A DNA stretch of 24,895 bases from Lachnospiraceae bacterium. GTDB taxonomy: Bacteria > Bacillota_A > Clostridia > Lachnospirales > Lachnospiraceae. The translations under genes were made by a program, and so were the position numbers. Under the pieces are notes generated by a model that searched no databases, was not told the DNA's origin, and worked only from the letters and a program-made list of their open reading frames with translations. Position 1 is the stretch's first letter. Every line of letters starts with the position of its first letter. The DNA lies in assembly GCA_017620055.1 (NCBI GenBank), contig JAFZRD010000122.1, positions 1-24,895 on the forward strand. The letters run 5' to 3'. Of this stretch, positions 16,458-24,895 are shown in pieces.

Positions 16458-17366
16458 ATGGCGTCGATGCGTGACATCAAAAGACGTAAGACAAGCATAC
16501 AGTCCACCCAGCAGATAACCAAGGCCATGAAGCTCGTATCAACGGTAAAGCTTCAAAGAGCCAAGGCGCGTGCGGAGCAGAGCAAGAACTATACGATGCT
16601 CATGTATGACACGATCGTTTCCATAACGAACAGATCCGGTTATATGGATCACAGGTTCATGAACCCGAACGGATCCGATAAGAAAGCGGTCATTCTGATC
16701 ACTTCCAACAGAGGTCTTGCCGGCGGATACAACAGCAACATCACCAAGCTCGTTACACAGAGCGGATGGGATGTGGATAAGACCAAGATATACGCGATAG
16801 GCAAAAAGGGACGTGACGGTGTCAGAAGAAAGGGATTCGAGGTCGTTTACGAGAATGCGGGGATGATCGAGGAACCCATATATGCCGATGCGATGGATCT
16901 TGCTGACGATCTCCTTGAGAAGTATTCAAACGGGGAGATAGGTGAGATATATATCGCTTATACGATCTTCAAGAATACGGTCGTTCATGTTCCGAAGCTG
17001 CAGAAGCTCCTGCCTCTCGGTGAGGAGAGCACTCCTACCGAATCCGTTTCGGGCAGGGAAGGCGAGGAATCGATCAGGCCGAATGTCGAGGAAGAGACGG
17101 CAAAGCGTGCTCTCATGACATACGAACCGGATGAAGATGAAGCATTGTCCGCGATCATTCCGAAATATGTCACCAGTCTCATATACGGGGCTCTGATAGA
17201 GGCCGTTGCAAGTGAGAACGGTGCGAGAATGCAGGCGATGGATTCAGCCACGGATAACGCGGAGAAGATGATATCTTCACTCGAACTTCAGTATAACCGT
17301 GCAAGACAGGGCGCGATCACGCAGGAGCTCACCGAGATAATCGGTGGTGCTGAAGCGCTCGGCTAG
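16458..17366 (+). CDS. atpG: ATP synthase subunit gamma
   Basis: A 302-residue central-shaft subunit. The N-terminal helix MASMRDIKRRK and STQQITKAMKLVSTVK and the C-terminal SSLELQYNRARQGAITQELTEIIGGAEAL are typical. It is slightly longer than the usual 285-290 residues, owing to an acidic insert at about residues 189-218 between LLPLGEE and the conserved LMTYEPDEDEAL. Ribosome binding site GGAGG. It is separated from atpD by a 141-base gap with hairpins, while other junctions in this operon are short. Confidence 0.97.
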   Translation: MASMRDIKRRKTSIQSTQQITKAMKLVSTVKLQRAKARAEQSKNYTMLMYDTIVSITNRSGYMDHRFMNPNGSDKKAVILITSNRGLAGGYNSNITKLVTQSGWDVDKTKIYAIGKKGRDGVRRKGFEVVYENAGMIEEPIYADAMDLADDLLEKYSNGEIGEIYIAYTIFKNTVVHVPKLQKLLPLGEESTPTESVSGREGEESIRPNVEEETAKRALMTYEPDEDEALSAIIPKYVTSLIYGALIEAVASENGARMQAMDSATDNAEKMISSLELQYNRARQGAITQELTEIIGGAEALG

Positions 17367-17408
17367 GCTGTAAGGAGGGACCCACGAAGTGGGAGGATTC
17401 CTTACTGC
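17367..17408 (+). other. Structured hairpin B' (GGGA internal loop, GAA triloop) between atpG and atpD
   Basis: GTAAGGA (17370-17376) pairs with TCCTTAC (17399-17405), extended by GC/GC across a T-T mismatch; GGGA (17377-17380) is the 5' side of an internal loop, AGGAT (17394-17398) the 3' side; CCCAC-GAA-GTGGG (17381-17393) caps it. The plan matches the hairpin at 2044-2075 while the stems differ in sequence. It begins right after the atpG stop. Confidence 0.55.
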
Positions 17409-17410
17409 AC

Positions 17411-17450
17411 CGCGAGCCTTATCACCGAAGGTGATTTATATTGGCGAGCG
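17411..17450 (+). other. Structured hairpin A' (GA/GA internal loop, GAA triloop) between atpG and atpD
   Basis: CGC/GCG, a symmetric GA/GA loop, GCC/GGC, then ATCACC-GAA-GGTGAT (17421-17435). The plan echoes 1991-2042. A small alternative stem CGTC-CTCA-GACG (17449-17460) overlaps its 3' end. The remaining bases to 17507 are A-rich and end in the atpD ribosome binding site AAGGAG. Confidence 0.5.
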
Positions 17451-17480
17451 TCCTCAGACGACCCGCGAAGAAAATTTTAG

Positions 17481-18911
<1,431 letters not shown>

Positions 18912-18920
18912 GGAGTAAGT

Positions 18921-19325
18921 ATGGCTGATACGTTTCATCTCAAGATCACCAGCCCCGACAGAGTGTTCTTTGAAGGCGAAGTGACCATGGTTGAGATAAA
19001 TACAACGGAAGGTCAGATCGGTGTCCTTCCGAACCATATCCCGTTAACAAGTGTACTGGCACCGGGAGTATGCTATCTGCACGTTCCGGATCAGGATCCG
19101 AAAGTATGCGCCATCCACGGGGGATTTTTTGAGATCCTTCAGGATTCGATGACGATCCTTGCTGAGGTCTGCGAGTGGCCCGATGAGATAGATGTCGGAA
19201 GGGCCGAGGATGCCAGGGTACGTGCCGAGAGGAGGCTCTCGGAGAAAGAGAGCGGGACCGATATAGCCCGCGCCATACTCGCGCTGAAACGAAGTGCTGC
19301 CAGGATAGAAGCAGCAGGAAAATGA
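18921..19325 (+). CDS. atpC: ATP synthase subunit epsilon
   Basis: A 134-residue central-stalk subunit that couples rotation and can inhibit ATP hydrolysis. The N-terminal beta-sandwich contains FHLKITSPDRVFFEGEV and the GQIGVLPNHIPL motif; the C-terminal helices (about residues 88-134) are present. AAGGAG lies nine bases before ATG 18921. It closes the atp gene order; no terminator follows, so the next gene is probably cotranscribed. Confidence 0.97.
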   Translation: MADTFHLKITSPDRVFFEGEVTMVEINTTEGQIGVLPNHIPLTSVLAPGVCYLHVPDQDPKVCAIHGGFFEILQDSMTILAEVCEWPDEIDVGRAEDARVRAERRLSEKESGTDIARAILALKRSAARIEAAGK

Positions 19326-19337
19326 TCATAGATCTCT

Positions 19338-21932
19338 ATGGATCGTAGCAAACTCAAAAGAAGAGCGATCAAACTGAGTGTTACCTTTGTATTGTTCCTG
19401 ATCTCGCTGTTCGTATCGAATATCCTCCTTAACAGGGGAAATACCGATATGACAGCCGAGATGGGAGGGGCAACACTTCCGGTCGTATATATGAACGTCA
19501 ATGACGAATACATAAATCCTCTCCATGGTTACGTGACCGAAATGGAGGGGAATTATTTGCGTGGGGCAATAACTCCTCTTATGGCGAACAGATCCGTCTC
19601 TTTCAGGGCGGATCTTTATGATGCCGTAATAGCGAAGGTCTCTTATGAAGTCAGACCCGTTGATATGTCAAGACTCATAGAGGAGACGGAGATATCAGAC
19701 TATACCCGTGACGACAGATCGATCTATGCGACCGCGACACTGAAAGACCTTATCGATGACGATACGGAATATATGCTAATCATCAAGCTGACGACTTCGG
19801 GCGGGACCGTGATCAGGTATTATGCCAGGGTAATAAACCGTGCCGAACTCTACCTGTCGGAGAAAATGACGTTCGTACGTGATTTTTCCGATAAGACCAT
19901 GAACAAAAAGGACGCCGATGAGATCAAGAAATATATGGAATCGAATGCCGACGGTGACAACAGCAGTTATTCATATGTCAACATCCATTCGAATTTCAAT
20001 CAGCTGACATGGGGTGATCTGAACCCCAGGCTTGTCACGCCCAAGGACATGGAGATATTCGAGATCGATGAGACAACCGCTTCGATCAGGCTGACATATC
20101 AGGTAGAGATAATGTCAGAGATCCATAATGTCTCCGAATTCTTCAGGCTTCAGCGCGGCAAGAGGATGTACCTGATGGAATACGAGAGGATCACGGATCA
20201 GGTGTTTGATGAAGAAAAGAATGTCGTCGTGAACGGCAAGATCCTTCACGGTATCATCAATACAAAACCAGTTGCCATTGAGAATGACAATGCGTCGATA
20301 TATGCGTTTGTTCAGCAGAATGCTTTGTATTCGTATAACATTTCGTCAAAAACGATGGCGAAGCTGTTCGCGTTCTCGAACAGGGACAATGATGATGCAA
20401 GAACGAGATACAATGCACACTCGATCAAACCGATGATGATCGACGGCGTCGGAAACATATGGTTCATAGTATACGGCTATATGAATCGAGGTATCAATGA
20501 AGGAAGGATGGGCGTATCGCTGTACTATTACGACTGCGCCATGAACACGATAGAGGAGGAACTGTTCATCCCTTATACCAAGTCATATGACATTCTGGCA
20601 AAAGAGATAGACAAGCTGTCATACATCAGTAACAGGAACAGGATGTACATTTTCCTTGACGGCAGCGTATATACGATCAATATCGCCACGAGGGAATTCG
20701 AAGCGATGCAGAGCAGTATCAGCGAGACCGGTTTCTATTCGTCTGACGACGAGAGCATCATAGCATGGCAGACCGGAGATTCGGTCATAGAGAGAACACA
20801 GATCCAATTGTTCAAGCTCGATGCCATGAAGCCTTCGGTCATATCATCCGCTCCCGGAGAGATCGTTCTGCCGCTCGGTTTCATGGACAATGACGTGATA
20901 TACGGCTGTGCAAAAGTCAACGATATCACGACGGATTATACGGGCAAGACGGTGATCCCGATGTACTGTATCAAGATCCAGGATCAGAACGGCAACATAC
21001 TCAAGGACTATCGTCAGCAGGGGATATTTGTTCTCGGTATAGAGAAGAAAGACAATATGATCATTCTGTCGAGAGCAGCCAAAGACCCGGAATCGGGTAT
21101 GTTCGCACCTGTTGATGACGACCAGATCGTCAACAACAAAACGCAGACAACTCTTAAGAACAAGCTGTCGGCAGTTGTTACCGAGAGCACGGAGACAACA
21201 TACCAGACTGTTCTGTATAAGGCCGGTGACCAGGACACCACCTCGATCAAGATCACCAATCCGAAGGAGGTCGTGTTTGAAGGGGGCAGGGATGTGGCAC
21301 TGTCCGGAACCGATCTTCTCAAACGTTATTACGTATATGCCAAAGGACAGCTCGAAGGTATATACACTTCGGCATCGGAGGCAGTGGGCGAAGCCAGCGA
21401 TCAGTTCGGCGTGGTCACGAACAGACACATGACGTATATATGGGAGAGCGGCAACCGCAAGGCGAGTGTCAAGCTGACCGAACTTGAAGTCGGTAACGCA
21501 GCCGGAAGCGTTTCGTCGAGTGAGGAGACGGAAAATAGTGAGGATACCGGGGAAGATGCACCGGAGGCCGACTCAGGATCGAGCTATGTCAAGAGTATAG
21601 ACACAATGCTTAAATCCGGCGGGGTATATAAGAGTTCGGAAGAAGAGATCCGGACAAAATCACTTGTCAAAGTTCTGTCGGATAACCTGGATGCCGACGT
21701 GCTCGATCTGTCGGGATGTTCACTGGCGGATGTACTGTATTATCCGTCTTCGGGAGTCCCGGTAATGGCGATGACAGGCGAGGGAAATGCGGTCATCATC
21801 ATGGGATACGATGCGAAGAACACGATCCTGTACGACCCGAAAGAAGAAAGAGTATACAAGTACGGAATGAACGACTCAAGAAGCATGTTTGAAAGAGCCG
21901 GAAACAGATTCATAACATACATACCGAATTAA
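19338..21932 (+). CDS. Large membrane-anchored extracytoplasmic protein with C39-peptidase-like C-terminus; function unknown
   Basis: An 864-residue protein. A Lys/Arg-rich start and one hydrophobic helix (about residues 10-32) anchor it, with the rest probably outside. Residues about 300-720 show repeated short beta segments with Trp/Tyr-rich turns (for example IWFIVYGY, MYIFLDGSVYTI), suggesting a propeller-like fold. A Ser/Glu/Asp-rich linker follows (about 724-750). The last 90 residues resemble papain-like C39 peptidase domains: SLADVLYYPSSGVPVMAMTG and AVIIMGYDAKNTILYDP. In active relatives a His precedes the VIIMGYD strand; here it is Asn, so the domain is probably inactive. No cysteine is clearly placed as nucleophile. 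ATG 19338 has no strong Shine-Dalgarno; it lies 12 bases after atpC, so coupling is likely. I do not recognise a named family. Confidence 0.85.
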   Translation: MDRSKLKRRAIKLSVTFVLFLISLFVSNILLNRGNTDMTAEMGGATLPVVYMNVNDEYINPLHGYVTEMEGNYLRGAITPLMANRSVSFRADLYDAVIAKVSYEVRPVDMSRLIEETEISDYTRDDRSIYATATLKDLIDDDTEYMLIIKLTTSGGTVIRYYARVINRAELYLSEKMTFVRDFSDKTMNKKDADEIKKYMESNADGDNSSYSYVNIHSNFNQLTWGDLNPRLVTPKDMEIFEIDETTASIRLTYQVEIMSEIHNVSEFFRLQRGKRMYLMEYERITDQVFDEEKNVVVNGKILHGIINTKPVAIENDNASIYAFVQQNALYSYNISSKTMAKLFAFSNRDNDDARTRYNAHSIKPMMIDGVGNIWFIVYGYMNRGINEGRMGVSLYYYDCAMNTIEEELFIPYTKSYDILAKEIDKLSYISNRNRMYIFLDGSVYTINIATREFEAMQSSISETGFYSSDDESIIAWQTGDSVIERTQIQLFKLDAMKPSVISSAPGEIVLPLGFMDNDVIYGCAKVNDITTDYTGKTVIPMYCIKIQDQNGNILKDYRQQGIFVLGIEKKDNMIILSRAAKDPESGMFAPVDDDQIVNNKTQTTLKNKLSAVVTESTETTYQTVLYKAGDQDTTSIKITNPKEVVFEGGRDVALSGTDLLKRYYVYAKGQLEGIYTSASEAVGEASDQFGVVTNRHMTYIWESGNRKASVKLTELEVGNAAGSVSSSEETENSEDTGEDAPEADSGSSYVKSIDTMLKSGGVYKSSEEEIRTKSLVKVLSDNLDADVLDLSGCSLADVLYYPSSGVPVMAMTGEGNAVIIMGYDAKNTILYDPKEERVYKYGMNDSRSMFERAGNRFITYIPN

Positions 21933-21947
21933 CGAAAGGAAACCGTA

Positions 21948-23063
21948 ATGGACGAAAGATTAAAGAAACTTGCGCATAATCTTGTCAATTATTCCGTTGA
22001 GGCGGGGCCCGGGGACAAGGTCTGGATCAACTATATCGGAGAGAGTACGACCGATCTTGCAAGAGCGCTTGTTAAGGAAGTATATGCAGCGGGAGCGATC
22101 CCTTTCGTGCACTGCGAGGATCAGCGTGTTCACAGGGAGATCCTGCTCGGCTGCAGCGAAGAGCAGCTTAAGCTTATGTGCGAGACAGACAGTCTTCAGA
22201 TGAAGGAGATGGACTGCTTTATCGGAGTAAGGGGTGCCGACAATGCGTCGGAGCTTTCCGACGTGCCTCCGGAGAAGATCACGCAATACAACCGCCTGTA
22301 TTCGTCACCTGTACACCACGGGATAAGGGTTCCGAAGACGAGATGGGTCGTTCTTCGTTTTCCGACGTTCGGGATGGCGCAGCTCATGGATTCCAGCTAT
22401 GAAGCGTTCGAGGATTTCTATTATGACGTATGCAACCTTGACTATGCGAAGATGGGAAGGGCGATGAAGAGCCTCGTCGAGCTGATGGAGAGGACTGACA
22501 GAGTCAGGATCACGGGCAGGGATACGGATATAAGCTTTTCGATAAAGGGAATACCGGCCATTGCCTGCGACGGACATATGAACATCCCCGACGGAGAGGT
22601 GTACACGGCTCCGGTAAGGGATTCCGTAAACGGAGTCATCACTTACAATACGCCGTCAAGGTACGAAGGGTTCACTTATGAAAATGTCTCCCTGACATTC
22701 AGGGACGGGAAGATAATAAAGGCCACGGCCAATGACAGCGAGCGTGCGAACAGAGTATTCGATACCGATGAGGGATCCAGATACGTCGGTGAATTCGCGA
22801 TAGGCGTCAACCCGTATATCAAAAAGCCCATGAAGGAGATCCTGTTTGACGAGAAGATATGCGGAAGCATCCACTTCACCCCGGGAATGAGCTATGACGA
22901 CGCTCCGAACGGCAATAAATCAGCCGTACACTGGGATCTGGTACTGATACAGACCGAAGAGTACGGCGGCGGTGAAATATGGTTTGATGATGTTCTTATC
23001 CGGAAGAACGGGATATTCGTCATTCCGGAGCTTGAGTGCCTGAATCCCGAGAACCTGATGTGA
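21948..23063 (+). CDS. M29-family aminopeptidase
   Basis: A 371-residue metallo-aminopeptidase of the thermophilic (AmpS/AmpT) M29 family, which removes N-terminal residues from peptides in the cytoplasm using two metals. The expected ligand set is intact: E217 in PDGEVYTAP, E282 in YVGEFAIG, H309 in GSIHFTPG, H328 and D330 in AVHWDLV. ATG 21948 follows AAAGGAA. It lies 15 bases after the 864-residue protein. The stop TGA overlaps the first bases of a long inverted repeat. Length is slightly under the usual 400-410 residues. Confidence 0.95.
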   Translation: MDERLKKLAHNLVNYSVEAGPGDKVWINYIGESTTDLARALVKEVYAAGAIPFVHCEDQRVHREILLGCSEEQLKLMCETDSLQMKEMDCFIGVRGADNASELSDVPPEKITQYNRLYSSPVHHGIRVPKTRWVVLRFPTFGMAQLMDSSYEAFEDFYYDVCNLDYAKMGRAMKSLVELMERTDRVRITGRDTDISFSIKGIPAIACDGHMNIPDGEVYTAPVRDSVNGVITYNTPSRYEGFTYENVSLTFRDGKIIKATANDSERANRVFDTDEGSRYVGEFAIGVNPYIKKPMKEILFDEKICGSIHFTPGMSYDDAPNGNKSAVHWDLVLIQTEEYGGGEIWFDDVLIRKNGIFVIPELECLNPENLM

Positions 23064-23169
23064 GAAGTGAGAAAAGGGGACGGTTCCGAATTCTCATTTT
23101 TCCAAGAATCCAGCTGTTCAGCTGTTTCGGAAAATGAGAATTCGGAACCGTCCCCTTTTCTCACTTCTC
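23062..23169. repeat. Long inverted repeat (39-bp perfect arms) between convergent genes; MITE/REP-like
   Basis: Bases 23062-23100 and 23131-23169 are perfect reverse complements (39 bp). The 30-base centre holds CAGCTG twice (AGCTGTTCAGCT can fold on itself). The arms contain GGGGACGGTTC/GAACCGTCCCC, a motif I associate with dispersed palindromic elements in bacteria, some mobilised by REP-associated (Y1) transposases. The left arm supplies the M29 aminopeptidase stop codon and the right arm encodes the last two codons plus stop of the glycosyltransferase gene. No transposase is in the window and no T-run follows, so it is not a standard terminator. Confidence 0.92.
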
Positions 23170-23874
23170 TACTTTGTCGTTGATGACGATAAAACTTCTT
23201 ATCGAAGATAATCCCACTTTGATGATCTTGATCAGGTTGATGGAATTCCTTCCTCCCTGGCGGGGCCTGAATGAGATCGGTATGAAGTGGACCTTCTGAC
23301 GACGTTTCTTGTATATTGCGGCAAGAGCCACGTTCGTAAGGAAAAAATCATCGGGTATGTATTTGAGATTCTCCTTAAGGGTTGCAGCGCTCATCAGTCT
23401 GTATGGGGTGTTGGCATCAAGCACGTATACCCTGAAGCAAAGGTAGACGACGAGCCTCAGGATCTTGGTCACAAACACTCTGGAAAGACCGTCTCTTCTC
23501 TTGTTCCTGTATCCTATCGAAACATCATATTTGCTCCTTGCGATCCAGAAAGGTTCGAATTCGGAAGGAAGCGTCTGTCCGTCGGAATCGGTCTGGAACA
23601 CATAGTCGGCACCGTTTTCAAGCGCATATTTATATCCGAACAGAAGCGTCGCACCGTGACCAGCATTGGCTTTTGTAAGAGCGGTCAGGCGCGGCATGGT
23701 CTTGCTCATATCCTGAAGAATGCTGTATGTGCTGTCACGGCTTCCGTCATCGATAACGACAAGACGTGAATCCGTACCGTATTTCTCCACCACAGGGTAC
23801 CAGTCGGAAACTACCTGCCGTATGTTTTCCTGTTCGTTGTAAGCCGGAATTATGATGAATAATCTGTCTGACAT
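23161..23874 (-). CDS. Family 2 glycosyltransferase (dolichol-phosphate mannosyltransferase-like)
   Basis: A 237-residue cytoplasmic GT-A enzyme. N-terminal FIIIPAYNEQENI, the nucleotide-sugar motif DDGS (residues 42-45), NAGHGATLLFGYKYAL and the metal-binding TDSDGQ are intact; RPRQGGRNSIN near residue 215 is family-typical. It has no C-terminal transmembrane helices, so it probably transfers a sugar to a lipid carrier or cell-envelope acceptor as a soluble or peripheral enzyme. Start codon at 23874 follows AAGGGGG on the - strand. Its 3' end (VEK, stop) lies inside the inverted repeat. Sugar and acceptor cannot be read. Confidence 0.94.
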   Translation of the reverse strand: MSDRLFIIIPAYNEQENIRQVVSDWYPVVEKYGTDSRLVVIDDGSRDSTYSILQDMSKTMPRLTALTKANAGHGATLLFGYKYALENGADYVFQTDSDGQTLPSEFEPFWIARSKYDVSIGYRNKRRDGLSRVFVTKILRLVVYLCFRVYVLDANTPYRLMSAATLKENLKYIPDDFFLTNVALAAIYKKRRQKVHFIPISFRPRQGGRNSINLIKIIKVGLSSIRSFIVINDKVEK

Positions 23875-23905
23875 ACCAAGCCCCCTTATATTTCAAATCT
23901 CCTTT

Positions 23906-23934
23906 ATTCTACACCAAAAAACGGCATGTGGCAA
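23906..23934 (-). promoter_or_regulatory. Predicted promoter of the glycosyltransferase gene
   Basis: Read on the - strand: TTGCCA (23934-23929), a 17-base spacer, TAGAAT (23911-23906): 5/6 matches each. The leader before the start codon is about 25 bases. Confidence 0.7.
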
Positions 23935-23947
23935 AGAATTTACTTCC

Positions 23948-23976
23948 TTGCTCAAAAGCCTCATCTGTGATACACT
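23948..23976 (+). promoter_or_regulatory. Predicted promoter of the VanW-family gene
   Basis: TTGCTC (23948-23953), a 17-base spacer, TACACT (23971-23976) preceded by TGA, an extended -10 TGn. It is back-to-back with the glycosyltransferase promoter in a 137-base divergent intergenic region. Confidence 0.55.
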
Positions 23977-24011
23977 AACTCCGTATGTTCTGTGGTTTAA
24001 GGAGAGATATT

Positions 24012-24895
24012 ATGAAAAAGATTATCAGGAAGATGACATCGGTCATATCGGTACTTCTTGCGATCGTCATCCTCGTTCCCGAAAGCGTTTTTGCCGATTC
24101 GGTAACGAGCGTCGTAATGACGTATCAGGACAAGACGTATACAAAGCAGATATACGGTACCGAAGTCGAGAGTATCAAGGCCGGTGTTGACACCGACGGA
24201 TTAAAGGATATAGGCGGACTCATCGACAGCCTGACGTTTGTCACTAACGGTGATGTGAAGATCGATAAGGCTGCGGTAACGGCGGCTGTCAAGAGTGCCA
24301 TTATGGCCGGCCAGACCGGGATAAACATAGATCTAGCCAAATATACAAAGGATGCTCTGGCTGCATCAACCGCCGCAGCGGTTACGCAGGCTCCGGCAGC
24401 TGATCAGACGGCAGCGGCCGCAACACCGCTTACAGCAGCAGGATATAAACTGTCCGAGGCATCAACAAAGTTTCGCGCCAATGAAGACAGAGCTCAGAAT
24501 GTGAGAAATGCCGCAAGCAAGATCAACGGAATGGTCATAATGCCGGGACAGCTGTTTTCGTGCACTACCGCTTTCGGGCCTAGGCTTACTTCAAACGGTT
24601 ACGGACTCGGAAACGTCATCTCCGGAGATACATATGTCAAAGGAGTAGGAGGCGGGATATGCCAGGTCAGCTCGACTCTCAATCTTGCCGTTCTGCGTGC
24701 AGGCATAGTTCCTATCGAGCGCCATAATCACAGCCACAGATCGAGTTATATCGCATCGGGACTTGATGCGACCATATCGGGATCGAGCCTCGATTACAAG
24801 TTCATCAATCCTTATGATGCGCCCATATTTATTTCGGCGGTCACAAACGGAGGAGTGATAACGATATCGATCCTCTCTTCGGAAGATGTTCTCAA
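24012..24895 (+). CDS. Secreted VanW-family protein, 3' partial
   Basis: At least 294 residues, cut by the window end. The ATG follows AAGGAGAG (23999-24006). A signal peptide (about residues 1-28, hydrophobic core VISVLLAIVILVP, likely cleavage after VFA) is followed by a small domain (about 30-115), an Ala/Thr/Gln-rich linker (about 116-148) and the VanW domain. The VanW part shows GQLFSCTTAFG, GGGICQVSSTLNLAVLRAGI and HNHSHRSSYI. The family occurs in Gram-positive envelopes and near some vancomycin resistance genes, but its activity is unsettled; nothing here suggests resistance. No stop codon is reached. The N-terminal domain is shorter than in two-domain YoaR-like members. Confidence 0.93.
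   Translation, partial: MKKIIRKMTSVISVLLAIVILVPESVFADSVTSVVMTYQDKTYTKQIYGTEVESIKAGVDTDGLKDIGGLIDSLTFVTNGDVKIDKAAVTAAVKSAIMAGQTGINIDLAKYTKDALAASTAAAVTQAPAADQTAAAATPLTAAGYKLSEASTKFRANEDRAQNVRNAASKINGMVIMPGQLFSCTTAFGPRLTSNGYGLGNVISGDTYVKGVGGGICQVSSTLNLAVLRAGIVPIERHNHSHRSSYIASGLDATISGSSLDYKFINPYDAPIFISAVTNGGVITISILSSEDVL

Noticed and set aside
23062..23169. The inverted repeat as an ordinary intrinsic terminator.
   Set aside because: The arms are far longer than normal, lack a T-run after the stem on either strand, and carry coding bases of the - strand gene.
23287..23769. A 160-residue frame on the + strand.
   Set aside because: It is antisense to the GT2 glycosyltransferase with intact motifs.

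Overview
The window reads as a chromosomal segment of an anaerobic, fermentative Firmicute, most likely a Clostridia member close to Lachnospiraceae. The reasons are the pyruvate formate-lyase genes, a clostridial 2[4Fe-4S] ferredoxin, the order gdpP-rplI-dnaB, and the order tsaC-rpiB-upp-dCMP deaminase leading into the ATP synthase operon. Shine-Dalgarno sites are strong (AGGAGG type). Almost all genes are on the + strand and tightly packed, often with TGATG start/stop overlaps. I see no tRNA, rRNA, CRISPR array, prophage or transposase gene.

Layout. (1) 1-2876: pyruvate formate-lyase (PFL) locus. The large PFL polypeptide stops just where the glycyl radical domain should begin. That domain, with its RVSGYA loop, is a separate 80-residue gene at 1679-1921. 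Between them is a 64-residue gene (1463-1657) that resembles the first half of the glycyl radical domain but then ends in a CxxC-x6-C tail and lacks the radical glycine. A terminator, two structured hairpins and the PFL activase gene follow. (2) 2879-3853: maf, then a monocistronic ferredoxin with its own promoter and terminator. (3) 3854-7688: gdpP-like c-di-AMP phosphodiesterase, ribosomal protein L9 and replicative helicase DnaB. (4) 7704-12034: a DUF402 protein, threonylcarbamoyl-AMP synthase, RpiB, Upp, dCMP deaminase, and a secreted coiled-coil/SleB-type wall hydrolase. (5) 12050-19325: ATP synthase operon atpZ-I-B-E-F-H-A-G-D-C; the c subunit carries the sodium-binding signature. (6) 19338-23063: an 864-residue membrane-anchored protein of unknown function and an M29 aminopeptidase. 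(7) 23062-24895: a 39-bp-arm inverted repeat between convergent genes, a GT2 glycosyltransferase on the - strand, and a divergent VanW-family secreted protein cut by the window end.

How it works together: PFL and its activase make acetyl-CoA and formate from pyruvate; ferredoxin carries low-potential electrons; the ATP synthase either uses an ion gradient or builds one by ATP hydrolysis, and the c-subunit motif points to Na+. The other genes are housekeeping: translation, replication, tRNA modification, nucleotide salvage and wall turnover.

Most worth a second look: the split PFL with its extra cysteine-bearing small gene; the two related pairs of C(GAA)G hairpins before pflA and between atpG and atpD; the long inverted repeat that supplies the stop codons of two convergent genes; and the 864-residue protein with an apparently inactive C39-like C-terminus.
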